64,000 nt of DNA from Skermanella sp. TT6 (GTDB lineage Bacteria; Pseudomonadota; Alphaproteobacteria; Azospirillales; Azospirillaceae), in assembly GCF_016653635.2 (NCBI RefSeq), contig NZ_CP067420.1:5792001-5856000 (forward strand), written 5' to 3'. Position 1 is the stretch's first letter. Each line of letters opens with the position of its first letter. Position numbers and translations under genes: made by a program. The notes under the pieces are model-generated. The model was not told the DNA's origin, did no database searches, and saw only the letters and a list, made by a program, of their open reading frames with translations. Shown here one piece after another: positions 10,002-18,581 of the stretch.

Positions 10002-10418
10002 ATGACCAAGCAAATCAATGCCTCGCCGATCAACGCGCCCACCATCGCCGACATCGAGGCGCTGGCCGACGAGGCGCTCCGGACCATACCGCCCGAACTG
10101 CTGCGCTTCGTCGGCAACGTGGTGATCCATGTGGAGGACTTCCCCGACGAGGAGACCGAGCGGGAGATGGAGCTGGACTCGCCCTTCGACCTGCTCGGCC
10201 TCTACCGGGGCGTCGACTTGGCGCACAAGAGCGTCACCGCCACGCCCAGCGACCTGGACATGATCTATCTCTACCGCCGCCCGCTGCTGGACTACTGGTG
10301 CGAGACCGGCGAGGATCTGGCCCACCTGGTCCGCCATGTGCTGATCCACGAGATCGGCCACCATTTCGGCTTCTCCGACGACGACATGGACGCGATCGAG
10401 GCGAGCGTACCGGACTGA
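10002..10418 (+). CDS. Minimal zincin-like metallopeptidase family protein
   Basis: The 138-residue protein carries a zincin motif, His116-Glu117-x-x-His120 in [18 protein letters not shown], with an aspartate-rich stretch immediately after it as in the bacterial metallopeptidase family formerly called DUF1025. The N-terminal half is acidic and has no signal peptide, so it acts in the cytoplasm. A target has not been assigned with certainty for this family. I chose ATG 10002 over an in-frame upstream start because AGGAG at 9986-9990 is in reach. The start is divergent from the dehydratase, and the methyltransferase gene follows 13 bases later, suggesting co-transcription. Confidence 0.85.
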   Translation: MTKQINASPINAPTIADIEALADEALRTIPPELLRFVGNVVIHVEDFPDEETEREMELDSPFDLLGLYRGVDLAHKSVTATPSDLDMIYLYRRPLLDYWCETGEDLAHLVRHVLIHEIGHHFGFSDDDMDAIEASVPD

Positions 10419-10431
10419 ACGGCGTCACCCG

Positions 10432-11232
10432 ATGGACTTCGCGCTTTTCTTCGAGCTTCACCACGGCCTGCCGCGCCAGGGGCCCGGATCGGACGCGCTG
10501 ACCGCGCGGGCGCTGGGCATCGCCGCCGCCACGGGCCTGCTGCCGCACGCCCCCGCCATCCTGGATGCCGGCTGCGGCCCCGGCCGGTCCGCGCTTCTGC
10601 TGGCGCGGGAGACCGGCGGGCGGGTCGCCGCGATCGACCTGCACCGGCCCTTCCTGGACGAACTCGCCGCCCGGGCCGCCTCCGAAGGGCTGGCGGACCG
10701 GATCGATCCGCTGGCGGCCGACATGGCGGCACCGCCGTTCCCGCCGGGATCGTTCGACCTGATCTGGTCCGAAGGGGCGATCTACTCGATCGGGTTCGGA
10801 ACCGGCCTGCAGGCTTGGCGCCCGCTGCTGAAACCCGCCGGGCTGGTCGCGGTCACCGAATGCGCCTGGCTGACCGACTCCCCTCCCGCCGAGGCGCTGG
10901 CGTTCTGGAACGCCGAATATCCCGCCATGACCACCGCCGAGGACAACCGGCGGCTCGCGGAGGCGGCCGGCTACCGGGTGATCGACAGCTTCACGCTGCC
11001 GCGCGAGGCCTGGTGGGACGAGTATTACGCGCCGCTGGAGGCGCGCATCGCGGAGTTCCGCCGACGCCACGCGGGGGACGCCGCCTGGGCGGAGGTGCTG
11101 GACGGCTCCCAGCGGGAAATCGACCTTCACCGCCGCCACGGCGACAGCTACGGCTACGTCTTCCTGATCCTGGCCCGATCCCGGACCGGTAACCCTGCCC
11201 GGCCCGCCGTGTTCGAAGCCGGCCTGGAATGA
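10432..11232 (+). CDS. SAM-dependent class I methyltransferase
   Basis: This protein of 266 residues has the Rossmann methyltransferase signature ILDAGCGPGRSALLLA (motif I), an acidic end to strand 2 (VAAIDLHRP) and SFDLIWSEGAIYSIGF as motif IV. It transfers a methyl group from S-adenosylmethionine to an unidentified substrate. The C-terminal half is rich in aromatic residues (REAWWDEYYAPLEARIAEF), a feature seen in small-molecule methyltransferases. It sits 13 bases behind the metallopeptidase gene and probably shares its transcript. Confidence 0.85.
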   Translation: MDFALFFELHHGLPRQGPGSDALTARALGIAAATGLLPHAPAILDAGCGPGRSALLLARETGGRVAAIDLHRPFLDELAARAASEGLADRIDPLAADMAAPPFPPGSFDLIWSEGAIYSIGFGTGLQAWRPLLKPAGLVAVTECAWLTDSPPAEALAFWNAEYPAMTTAEDNRRLAEAAGYRVIDSFTLPREAWWDEYYAPLEARIAEFRRRHAGDAAWAEVLDGSQREIDLHRRHGDSYGYVFLILARSRTGNPARPAVFEAGLE

Positions 11233-11239
11233 AGGAAAT

Positions 11240-11297
11240 CGGCCACGGATGATCCGGTCCGTCTCTTTGTCCATCGCCGTGATCTGTGGCAAGAACC
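11240..11297. repeat. Degenerate GCAGATG-family inverted element, copy 2
   Basis: GCCACGGAT (about 11,242-11,250) and ATCTGTGGC (about 11,282-11,290) are complementary apart from one G-T pair. The right end CTGTGGC-AAGAACC matches the right end of the element at 3468-3580. It again lies between two convergent genes (methyltransferase and transglutaminase-like). It is shorter and more eroded than the other two copies. Confidence 0.4.
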
Positions 11298-11333
11298 TGA
11301 ATCACGCTTGCGGCGCCCGCGCCAGGTCCCGCC

Positions 11334-12170
11334 TCAGCGCTCCGACAGGCTCACCGCGTCGGTGGTCAGCGGCCCGTCGGCGGCGCGGTCGGGCGAGCTG
11401 ATGGCGACCTCCATCTCGTCCGGCTTGGCCTTGCCGAAGAAGGACGAGAACGACACCTCGGCGGCGTCGCGGCCGACCCCGATCCGGATCAGCCCGTCCA
11501 GCGCCGCCTTGCGGGTCGCGTCGAACAGGTACCAGCGTCCGCCCAGGAAGGCCTCGAAGGTCGCGTGGAAGTCGGGAGGGTCGAGCCGGAAGGCATAGGC
11601 GCTGACATAGCGCGCCGGAATGTCCATCGCCCGGCACAGGGTGATGCCGAGATGGGCGAAGTCGCGGCAGACGCCGGCATGGTCGATGATGGTATCGACC
11701 GCCGAGGTCGTCCCGTGGGAACTGCCCGGCAGATATTCCAGATTGTCGTGGATCCAGTTGCAGATCGCCGTCACCCGCTGGTGGCCGGGAGCGAACTCGC
11801 CGAACTGGCGGAAGGCGAAGGCGCGCAGCCGGTCGGACTGGCAGAAGCGCGACGGATTCAGGTGCGGCAGCACGTCGAGCGGCAGGTCGATCGGCGCCAC
11901 CTGGCCGACCCCGGCGGGGTCCTCCACCAGCGGGTCCAGGTCCACCTCGGCCCGGTAGCGGACCATCAGCTTGCCGGGAGGCGCGACGACCTTGAAGAAG
12001 CGGTTGCCCGACTCGCCCATGGTGAAGCGGTCGACCTCGCGCCCGCCGTCCAGGTCCAGGTGTTCGTCCAGGATCACCTGGCGATCGAACTGGGCGGGTT
12101 GAAGGTTGAAGAAACAGACCGTTTCTTCCTCGACGTCGTAACCCAGCTTGCAGCTTACCGAATATTTCAT
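11334..12170 (-). CDS. Transglutaminase-like cysteine-protease-fold protein
   Basis: This 278-residue protein has an N-terminal beta-rich region (the bacterial transglutaminase-like N-terminal domain) followed by the core with the catalytic triad Cys168 (HAGVCRDFAHL), His202 (FHATFEAFLG) and Asp217 (YLFDATR). Members of this family are usually cytoplasmic and act as peptidases or amidases, not as cross-linking enzymes; no substrate is known here. There is no signal peptide. The start ATG 12170 gives the family-like opening MKYSVSCKLGYDV. In many genomes relatives sit near circularly permuted ATP-grasp and alpha-E genes, but neither is present here. Confidence 0.88.
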   Translation of the reverse strand: MKYSVSCKLGYDVEEETVCFFNLQPAQFDRQVILDEHLDLDGGREVDRFTMGESGNRFFKVVAPPGKLMVRYRAEVDLDPLVEDPAGVGQVAPIDLPLDVLPHLNPSRFCQSDRLRAFAFRQFGEFAPGHQRVTAICNWIHDNLEYLPGSSHGTTSAVDTIIDHAGVCRDFAHLGITLCRAMDIPARYVSAYAFRLDPPDFHATFEAFLGGRWYLFDATRKAALDGLIRIGVGRDAAEVSFSSFFGKAKPDEMEVAISSPDRAADGPLTTDAVSLSER

Positions 12171-12265
12171 GACGGCCTCCGCGCGACGCGCACCGGTTGG
12201 AACGGCGTCACAACGCCGGACCGGCGGCGCGGTTCCCTGGGGAGGCGGCCTTAACCCCTATCCCC

Positions 12266-12814
12266 CTACAGGCCGCCCAGCATGAGCTGCTTGTCGTCCT
12301 GCTTGAGCCGGGGGCCCGGCTTCTCCGGAGGCTTGGCGTCGGCCCGCCGGACGGCCCGCGTCGCCTCCGCCAGCTTGGAGCCGGCATCGGCGGCATCCTT
12401 CTTCCCGGAAGCCGCCTTCCGCGCGCGGGCCGGCTTCTCCGCCTTCGCCGCCTTCTCCGGTTTCGCGGCCTTGCCGACGCCCCTGGCCGCCCGGTCCAGC
12501 GCCGCGTCGCGGTCCAGCGCCTCGGGTGCCTGGGGATCGCCGCTCAGCCACTTGCCGCGCTTGATCACCTCGTTGACGCGGCCCTGGTTGACCCCGACCT
12601 TGAAGGCGATCTCCTGCTGCGTCATCTTGGTCCGCTCATGAAGATCCAGGATCTCGCGCGCCAGCTCGGGCGTCATCTTGCGGCCCGTTACTCGCCGGGC
12701 CGGCGCCACCGACCGCTTCGCGCGGTCGCGGTCCTTCAGTTTTTCCAGGATGGCGAGGGCGGAGTCCATCCCCTGCTCGCGCAATGCTTCCTCGAATTCC
12801 TTGAGTGTCGTCAT
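12266..12814 (-). CDS. Small helix-turn-helix protein with basic Ala/Lys-rich tail
   Basis: Starting at ATG 12814 (MTTLKEFEEALREQGMD) the product is 182 residues. The N-terminal third is helical, and residues about 47-86 form a predicted helix-turn-helix (ELAREILDLHERTKMTQQE-IAFKVGVNQGRVNEVIKRGK), like the DNA-binding part of simple phage or plasmid regulators. The remaining 90 residues are low-complexity and rich in Lys, Ala, Pro and Arg, resembling the histone-like tails of some high-GC bacterial DNA-binding proteins. The family is not one I can name. A DNA-binding role is inference from the HTH and charge. Confidence 0.7.
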   Translation of the reverse strand: MTTLKEFEEALREQGMDSALAILEKLKDRDRAKRSVAPARRVTGRKMTPELAREILDLHERTKMTQQEIAFKVGVNQGRVNEVIKRGKWLSGDPQAPEALDRDAALDRAARGVGKAAKPEKAAKAEKPARARKAASGKKDAADAGSKLAEATRAVRRADAKPPEKPGPRLKQDDKQLMLGGL

Positions 12815-12975
12815 GCCAGGCAAGCTCCCGAGTCATCGACGTCGAATTCATAAACGAATTCACTGGGGCGGACCGCGCGAACCGGTCTCCTCCCGACACG
12901 AATATTAGGTGTCTTCGACGCTGATCAACAAGGGAAAATCGGAACAGTTGCGGAACGCCGGCGATCACTGCGCCG

Positions 12976-14373
12976 TCATGCCGCGACCGGAAGCTCGACC
13001 GTCACCGTCGTGCCCTTCCCGGGGGCGCTGTCGATCCGCAGCCGGCCGCCCTGCAAGCCGACCAGGGCGTCCACGATGGGCAGCCCCAGCCCGGTGCCCT
13101 GCCCGGAACTGGCGTAGATGTTGAAGGATTGCTCGAAGGGCTTCAGCAGCCTGGGGATCTCGGCCGGGTCCATGCCGATGCCGCTGTCGGCCACGATGAA
13201 GCCGACATGCCCGCGGCCGAGCCCGACGATCCGCAGGCTGATCATGCCGCCGGGACTGGTGAACTTCACCGCGTTGGACAGCAGGTTCAGCAGGATCTGG
13301 CGCAGCGCCTGGGGATCGGCCATGCATCGGGGCGCGGGTTCCGGATCGTGGGCGATCGTGATCCGCTTGGCCAGGGCCGCGTGGCTGATGACCCGCAGCA
13401 TCTCGTCCGCGATCGGCAGCGGATCGACCGGCGCCACCGCCACCTCCAGCTTGCCCGCCGATGCCTTGGAGATGTCGAGGATCGAGTTGATCAGCCCCAG
13501 CAGGTGCGTGCCGGAGGAATGGATGTCCGTGGCATATTCCAGGTAGCGCGGGTGGCCGAGGGGCCCGAAGATCTGGTTGCGCTGCAATTCGCTGAACCCG
13601 AGGATCGCGTTCAGCGGCGTGCGCAGTTCGTGGCTCATCATGGCGAGGAACTGCTCCTTGGCCCGGCTGGCGTCCTCCGACCGGTTGAGCGCCTCCTCCA
13701 GCTGCCGGCCGCGCCGGACCAGGTCGCGGTTCAGCCGCTGGACGGCCATCATCAGCAGGCAGAAGACCAGCAGGATGCTGCTCAGGATGGAGACCAGGAA
13801 ATGCACGGCGTGCGCCGGATATCGGCCCATATGGTCGGGCACCGGCGGCTCGACCAGGGTCGAGGCCGCGCGCGCGGCCAGGGTCAGCCCGGTCAAGGCG
13901 AACAGCGCCGCCGCGGTCAGCGCGGTCGCCCGCATGCTCGGCCCCGCCACCCGCAGCAGTTCGCGCGCGGTCAGCATGCAGCCGGCGCACAGGGTCAGCG
14001 ACAGGGCGACGATCCTGACCGAGACATCGTCCCGGACCACGGTGAACCAGGCCTGGCACAGCACCAGCAGGACCACCGCCACGACCGCGGGCCGCCAGCG
14101 CGAAGGATTCCCCCCGAACTCGCGGACGCCGTTGTAGAAGAAGCCGAAGCTCAGCACGATGATGCCGTTGGACACCAGGATCGCCGGGACCTCGGGAAGA
14201 AAGCCGCGCATCGTGGATATCAGGGTGCTGGCGCCCAGCAGCAGCGTCGCGACGGTCCAGTGCCTCAGGCCCGGAAGGCTGCGGTTGGCGGACCAGAACA
14301 CCAGCATCAGGCCGCCCAGGGCAACCGAAACCAGCGAATGCACCAGGACCAGTGTGAGGATGTCGATGTTCAT
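12976..14373 (-). CDS. Membrane sensor histidine kinase with seven-helix N-terminus
   Basis: From ATG 14373 (MNIDILTLVLVHSLVS) the protein has 465 residues. Seven hydrophobic segments occupy about residues 5-215. They are followed by a short coiled linker, the phospho-acceptor H box MMSHELRTPLNAILGFSEL (His near residue 247), the N box ILLNLLSNAVKFT, the G1 box DSGIGM and the G2 box GTGLGLPIV. It is therefore a complete HisKA/HATPase kinase whose sensor is a membrane bundle, not a periplasmic loop. No response regulator is adjacent, so it is an orphan kinase in this window. A slightly earlier in-frame ATG at 14412 is possible but has less family support. Confidence 0.9.
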   Translation of the reverse strand: MNIDILTLVLVHSLVSVALGGLMLVFWSANRSLPGLRHWTVATLLLGASTLISTMRGFLPEVPAILVSNGIIVLSFGFFYNGVREFGGNPSRWRPAVVAVVLLVLCQAWFTVVRDDVSVRIVALSLTLCAGCMLTARELLRVAGPSMRATALTAAALFALTGLTLAARAASTLVEPPVPDHMGRYPAHAVHFLVSILSSILLVFCLLMMAVQRLNRDLVRRGRQLEEALNRSEDASRAKEQFLAMMSHELRTPLNAILGFSELQRNQIFGPLGHPRYLEYATDIHSSGTHLLGLINSILDISKASAGKLEVAVAPVDPLPIADEMLRVISHAALAKRITIAHDPEPAPRCMADPQALRQILLNLLSNAVKFTSPGGMISLRIVGLGRGHVGFIVADSGIGMDPAEIPRLLKPFEQSFNIYASSGQGTGLGLPIVDALVGLQGGRLRIDSAPGKGTTVTVELPVAA

Positions 14374-14467
14374 CGGCGCGAAATTCCAGGGACCCCGCAC
14401 CTGATAACTCAAAATCGAACAATTTCATATGGATACGAAATATATAGTTTCCGGGACCGGCGCCGGC

Positions 14468-15454
14468 TCAGAACCAGTGCTTCACCTTCAGCAGCAGCAG
14501 GGTCGCGACGGCCGAGGCGACCATCAGCAGCAGCACCCACAGGAAGGAATGGCCGTCATGGGTCCCCGGCAGCCCGGCCACGTTCATGCCGAAGATGCCG
14601 GTGACCAGGGTCATGGGCAGGAAGATCAGGGTCACGATCGACAGGCGGAACAGGTTGCGGTTCCCTTCCTCCGCCAGCTTGGCGTACAGCTCGTCCTGGA
14701 GCACCTTGGCGCGGTCCTCGGCGGCGCCCAGGTCCTCGGCGACCGAGGAGAAGCGGTCCACCGCCTCGCGCAGATCGTAGGTGTCGTCGGACGACCACCA
14801 GCCCGGCGGGTGGCTGAGCAGCCGCGCCAGCGCCTGGCGCTGGGGCAGCAGCTGGCGGCGCAGGCTGACCGCCTGCCGGCGCAGGGTGCCCAGCTGGCTG
14901 CGCAGGTCGGCCGAGGAACCCGCCAGCAGCGCGTCCTCGATCTCGTCCAGGGTGTCGGCCATCCCCTCGATCACCTTCTGGAAGCTGGCCGCCAGATGGT
15001 CGATCAGGGCGCCGATCAGCTCGCCGGTGCTGGCCGGCCGGAACCCGTCCCGGATGTCCAGCCGCAGCTTGTCCACCGCGGTCAGCGGATGGTTGCGCGA
15101 GGTGATCAGCATGGTCCGCGTGAACCAGACATGCAGGGTGCCGATGTCGCCGCCCTGTCCGGAGAAATCGTGCTGCACGTCGCTCAGGGTGCCGATCAGC
15201 CCGTCCTCGCAGCGCTCGAACCGGGGGCGCACGTCCTCGATCGACACCAGCACCTCGCGTGCCGCCTCCGGCAGGTGGCCGCGCTCGGCGATCCAGGTGC
15301 GCATCGGCCAGACCGCGATGTTGAGATGGGCCCAGACGAAGCCGTCCGGCGTGCGCAGCAGGTCGGCCAGCACCGGCAGCGACAGCTCCCGCGCCGTGCC
15401 GTCCGGGCCGAAGCCGTAAGCGCAGATCAGCCCGTTGGCGAGGGTATCGGTCAT
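14468..15454 (-). CDS. zntB: CorA-family zinc transporter ZntB
   Basis: This 328-residue protein starts at ATG 15454 (MTDTLANGLICAYGFGPDG), which avoids the palindromic element further upstream that a longer frame would translate. It has the large cytoplasmic funnel domain and, at the C-terminus, two transmembrane helices with the signature GMN motif (GIFGMNVAGLPG). The N-terminal GL-x-x-AY-x-FGPDG opening and the sequence WAHLNIAVWPMRTWI are typical of the ZntB branch and not of magnesium CorA. ZntB moves zinc across the inner membrane with protons. With znuABC also in the window, zinc handling is well represented. Confidence 0.87.
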   Translation of the reverse strand: MTDTLANGLICAYGFGPDGTARELSLPVLADLLRTPDGFVWAHLNIAVWPMRTWIAERGHLPEAAREVLVSIEDVRPRFERCEDGLIGTLSDVQHDFSGQGGDIGTLHVWFTRTMLITSRNHPLTAVDKLRLDIRDGFRPASTGELIGALIDHLAASFQKVIEGMADTLDEIEDALLAGSSADLRSQLGTLRRQAVSLRRQLLPQRQALARLLSHPPGWWSSDDTYDLREAVDRFSSVAEDLGAAEDRAKVLQDELYAKLAEEGNRNLFRLSIVTLIFLPMTLVTGIFGMNVAGLPGTHDGHSFLWVLLLMVASAVATLLLLKVKHWF

Positions 15455-15482
15455 GCCAGGCGCGCCGCGTCCTTGGGTTCTC

Positions 15483-15553
15483 TGCCGCGGATGAACGGCG
15501 ATGAAAGCAGATAACCCATGAATATCCTCTTCCATCGCCGTTCATCTGCGGCA
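15483..15553. repeat. GCAGATG-family inverted-repeat element, copy 3
   Basis: The 21-base arms at 15,483-15,503 and 15,533-15,553 are complementary except for one G-T pair and enclose 29 AT-richer bases. The arm sequence TGCCGCGGATGAACGGCGATG resembles the arms of the element at 3468-3580. It lies between zntB and the small lipoprotein gene, both on the minus strand, where it could stabilise or terminate the glnD transcript (AAAAAAG flanks it on the plus strand). Confidence 0.7.
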
Positions 15554-15582
15554 AAAAAGACGAACCTTCGGGAAAAGCGACC

Positions 15583-15720
15583 TCAGAACGGAATGCCGAC
15601 CCGCCAGCGCGTCGGGCTGGCGCTGCCGCCGCTGACCTCCACGTTGGGGGTCGGGACGGCGCAGGCCGCCAGCAGGACGGACAGGGCCAGGGCAACCAGG
15701 AGGGCTCCCAGGCGCGTCAT
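15583..15720 (-). CDS. Tiny lipoprotein translationally coupled to glnD
   Basis: The 45-residue product begins with a signal sequence ending in the lipobox LLAAC, then ACAVPTPNVEVSGGSASPTRWRVGIPF (given here as two joined short pieces: ACAVPTPNVEVSG and GSASPTRWRVGIPF). Lipidation would leave a mature peptide of about 26 residues on the cell envelope. Its ATG (15,720) overlaps the glnD TGA (15,719-15,717) as ATGA, the arrangement of translational coupling. Small entericidin-like or LptM-like lipoproteins have this build, but I cannot assign it to either. Its position after a cytoplasmic nitrogen sensor has no obvious explanation. Confidence 0.65.
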   Translation of the reverse strand: MTRLGALLVALALSVLLAACAVPTPNVEVSGGSASPTRWRVGIPF

Positions 15721-18581
15721 TCCGCCGCCGACTCCGCCGGGGTCTTGCGCCGGGGAACCGCCGGCTTCTTCTGCCGGGAGCGCGCCCGGCTGCGCTCCGC
15801 CGCGGAGAACCGGCCGCTGTCCGCCTGGGCCTCGGCGATCGGGTCGCTCAGCGCGGTCAGCACCTTCTCGCGGATCTGGGCCAGCTTGCTCTCGTGCGTG
15901 ATCTTCAGCCCGAACACGTCCTTCACATAGAACACGTCGATCGCCTTCTCGCCATAGGTCGAGACCTTGGCCGAGGAGATCTGGAGGCTGAGGTTGGTCA
16001 GCGCCCGGGTCACGTCGTACAGCAGGCCCGGCCGGTCGCGCCCGTTCAGCTCGATCACGGTGTGGGTGGTGCTGGCCTTGTTGTCGATCAGCACCCGCGG
16101 CGGCACCTTGAACACCCGCGTGCGGTTGTTGATCGCCGGCTTGCGCTTCGCCAGCTCCTGCAAGGGACGGAGCTGGCCGGACAGGGTGCGCTCGATCATG
16201 ACCGACAGCTTGGCCAGCTTGTCGCCGCTGTCGAACGGCCCGCCGGCGGCGTCCTGGACCGAGAAGACGTCCACCGCCATGCCGTTGGTCATGGTGAAGA
16301 TCTTGGCGTCCAGGATGGTGGCGCCTGCCAGCGCGAAGGCGCCGGCCAGCCGGGAGAACAGGCCCGGATGGTCGTGGGTGTAGATCGTCACCTCGGTGAC
16401 CGCCCGGCCCCGGTCGATCCGGGTGTCCACCGTCAGCGGCGCGCCGTCCCGGTCGGCGTTGCGCATCAGCCGCGCGTGGCGGGCGTGGGTCTCGGGATCG
16501 AAGCTGAGCCAGTAGGCCGGGTAGCCGTGGGCAAGGTGGCTCTCGATCTCGGCCTCGCTCCAGTCGGCCAGCAGCCCGCGCAGCGCCGCCTGGGCGGCGT
16601 TGACCCGGCGCTCGCGCCGCTGGGCGCTGACCACGCCGGACATCAGGTCCTCGGCGCGATGGTACAGTTCGGCCAGCAGGGTGGCCTTCCAGCCGTTCCA
16701 GCGGCCGGGGCCGACCGCCCGGATGTCGGCGGTGGTCAGCACCAGCAGCAGCCGCAGCCGTTCCGGCGACTGGACCAGCTCGACGAAGTCGCGGATGGTC
16801 TTGTCGTCCTCCAGGTCGCGCTTGAAGGCGGCGTCCGACATGGTCAGATGCCAGCGGACCAGCCAGGCGACGGTCTCCGTCTCCTCCGCGCTCAGCCCCA
16901 GGCGCGGGCACAGCTTCTCCGCCACCTTGGCGCCCAGCACGCTATGGTCGCCGCCGCGCCCCTTGGCGATGTCGTGCAGCAGCATCGCGACATACAGCGC
17001 CCGGCGCGACACCAGCTTGTGGACCACCTCGCTGGCCAGCGGCAGCTCGTCCCTCAGCCCGCCCGACTCGATGTCGTGCAGGATGCCCAGCGCGAACAGC
17101 GTGTGCTCGTCCACCGTGAAGACATGGTACATGTCGTACTGCATCTGGGCGACGATCCGGCCGAAATCGGGCACGAAGCGCCCCAGCACGCCGGCCTCGT
17201 TCATCCGGCGCAGCGGCACCTCCGGGTCCTTGCGCGAGGTCAGCATCTCCAGGAACAGCCGGTTGGCATCATGGTCGGCCCGCAGCTTCGGCCCCACCAC
17301 GCCCAGCGCGCGGGTCAGCGCCCGCAGCGCGTTGGGGTGGATGTCCAGCCCGTTGACCTGCGCCACGTGGAACAGCCGGATCGTGTCCACGGGGTTGTCC
17401 TTGAACTGCCGGTCGTAGCGCACGTTCAGCCGCTCGCCGTCCAGCAGGAAGCCCTCGATGTCCTTGCGCGCCAGGGCGATGCGCAGCAGGCTGAAGCGCG
17501 GCTGGCGCTTGGCCTCCGCCTCCAGGTTGGCGCAGAAGATCCGGGTCAGGTCGCCGACGTCCTTGGCGACCAGGAAATAGTGCTTCATGAAGCGCTCGAC
17601 CCCGATCAGCCCGGCATGGTCCACATAGCCCAGCCGCCGGCTGATGTCCGCCTGCACGTCGAAGGTCAGCCGGTCCTCGCCCCGTCCGGCCAGGTAATGC
17701 AGGTGGCAGCGCACGGTCAGCAGGAAGTCCTGCGCCTTGGCGAACTTGGCGACCTCCTCCTCCAGCAGGACGCCCTTGTCCAGCAGCTCGGAGACGTCGT
17801 CCACCTGGTAATAATACTTGGCGATCCAGAACAGGGTCTGCAGGTCGCGGAGCCCCCCCTTGCCCTCCTTGATGTTGGGTTCCAGCACGTAGCGGCTGTC
17901 GCCCAGGCGGCGGTGGCGGGCGTCGCGCTCGGCCAGCTTGGCCTCGATGAAGGCGGGGCCGGTCCCGGTCGCGATCTCCTTGGTGAAGCGGCGGCGCAGC
18001 TCGGCGTACAGCTTCTCTTCCCCGTGCAGGAAGCGCGACTCGAGCAGGCTGGTGCGGATCGTCACGTCGCCCCTGGCCTGCCGGATGCACTCGTCCACCG
18101 AGCGCACGGCATGGCCGACCTTCAGCCCCAGGTCCCACAGCATGTAGAGCATGTACTCGAACACCTGTTCGACCCGCGGCGTCCGCTTGTAGGGCAGCAT
18201 GAACAGCAGGTCCACGTCCGAGAACGGCGCCATCTCGCCCCGCCCGTAGCCGCCGATCGCCACGATCGCGAAATGCTCGCCCGAGGTCGGGTTGGCGACG
18301 GGGAAGATGATGCCGGCCGTATGCTCGGCCAGCGCCCGGATCACCTGGTCCATCAGGTAGGCGTTCTGGCGCACGCAGTCGGTGCCGGTCCCCCCCGCCT
18401 CCAGCCGCCGCCGCACCTCGGCGCGCCCGTCGTCCAGCGCCTTGCGCAGGGCCGCCAGCGTGTGCGGGCGCAGCGCGGCGCCCGTACCGTGCTCTTCCGC
18501 CAGGGACTGGAGCTCGGCGACCAGGCGCCGCTTGGAGACGATGGCCCGGCGATCGGGGATGGTGTCGGAAAGGGTCAGCAT
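15717..18581 (-). CDS. glnD: Bifunctional PII uridylyltransferase / uridylyl-removing enzyme GlnD
   Basis: GlnD senses glutamine and adds UMP to, or removes it from, the PII proteins GlnB/GlnK (GlnZ), setting glutamine synthetase activity and nitrogen-regulated transcription. The 954-residue protein has the nucleotidyltransferase motif AIGGYGRGEMAPFSDVDLLF near residue 105, the HD hydrolase motif MLLHDIAKGRGGDHS near residue 535, and two C-terminal ACT domains (starting about residues 730 and 838, with HDHPGLFSRLAGAF and RDRPGLLYDVTRAL) that bind glutamine. The length matches alphaproteobacterial GlnD. A Lys/Arg-rich tail ends the protein. The stop codon overlaps the following lipoprotein start. 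Confidence 0.97.
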   Translation of the reverse strand: MLTLSDTIPDRRAIVSKRRLVAELQSLAEEHGTGAALRPHTLAALRKALDDGRAEVRRRLEAGGTGTDCVRQNAYLMDQVIRALAEHTAGIIFPVANPTSGEHFAIVAIGGYGRGEMAPFSDVDLLFMLPYKRTPRVEQVFEYMLYMLWDLGLKVGHAVRSVDECIRQARGDVTIRTSLLESRFLHGEEKLYAELRRRFTKEIATGTGPAFIEAKLAERDARHRRLGDSRYVLEPNIKEGKGGLRDLQTLFWIAKYYYQVDDVSELLDKGVLLEEEVAKFAKAQDFLLTVRCHLHYLAGRGEDRLTFDVQADISRRLGYVDHAGLIGVERFMKHYFLVAKDVGDLTRIFCANLEAEAKRQPRFSLLRIALARKDIEGFLLDGERLNVRYDRQFKDNPVDTIRLFHVAQVNGLDIHPNALRALTRALGVVGPKLRADHDANRLFLEMLTSRKDPEVPLRRMNEAGVLGRFVPDFGRIVAQMQYDMYHVFTVDEHTLFALGILHDIESGGLRDELPLASEVVHKLVSRRALYVAMLLHDIAKGRGGDHSVLGAKVAEKLCPRLGLSAEETETVAWLVRWHLTMSDAAFKRDLEDDKTIRDFVELVQSPERLRLLLVLTTADIRAVGPGRWNGWKATLLAELYHRAEDLMSGVVSAQRRERRVNAAQAALRGLLADWSEAEIESHLAHGYPAYWLSFDPETHARHARLMRNADRDGAPLTVDTRIDRGRAVTEVTIYTHDHPGLFSRLAGAFALAGATILDAKIFTMTNGMAVDVFSVQDAAGGPFDSGDKLAKLSVMIERTLSGQLRPLQELAKRKPAINNRTRVFKVPPRVLIDNKASTTHTVIELNGRDRPGLLYDVTRALTNLSLQISSAKVSTYGEKAIDVFYVKDVFGLKITHESKLAQIREKVLTALSDPIAEAQADSGRFSAAERSRARSRQKKPAVPRRKTPAESAAE

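Noticed and set aside
15455-15535. Longer zntB start at 15,535
   Set aside because: The added N-terminus would be translated from the palindromic repeat at 15,483-15,553; ATG 15,454 gives the family-like opening.
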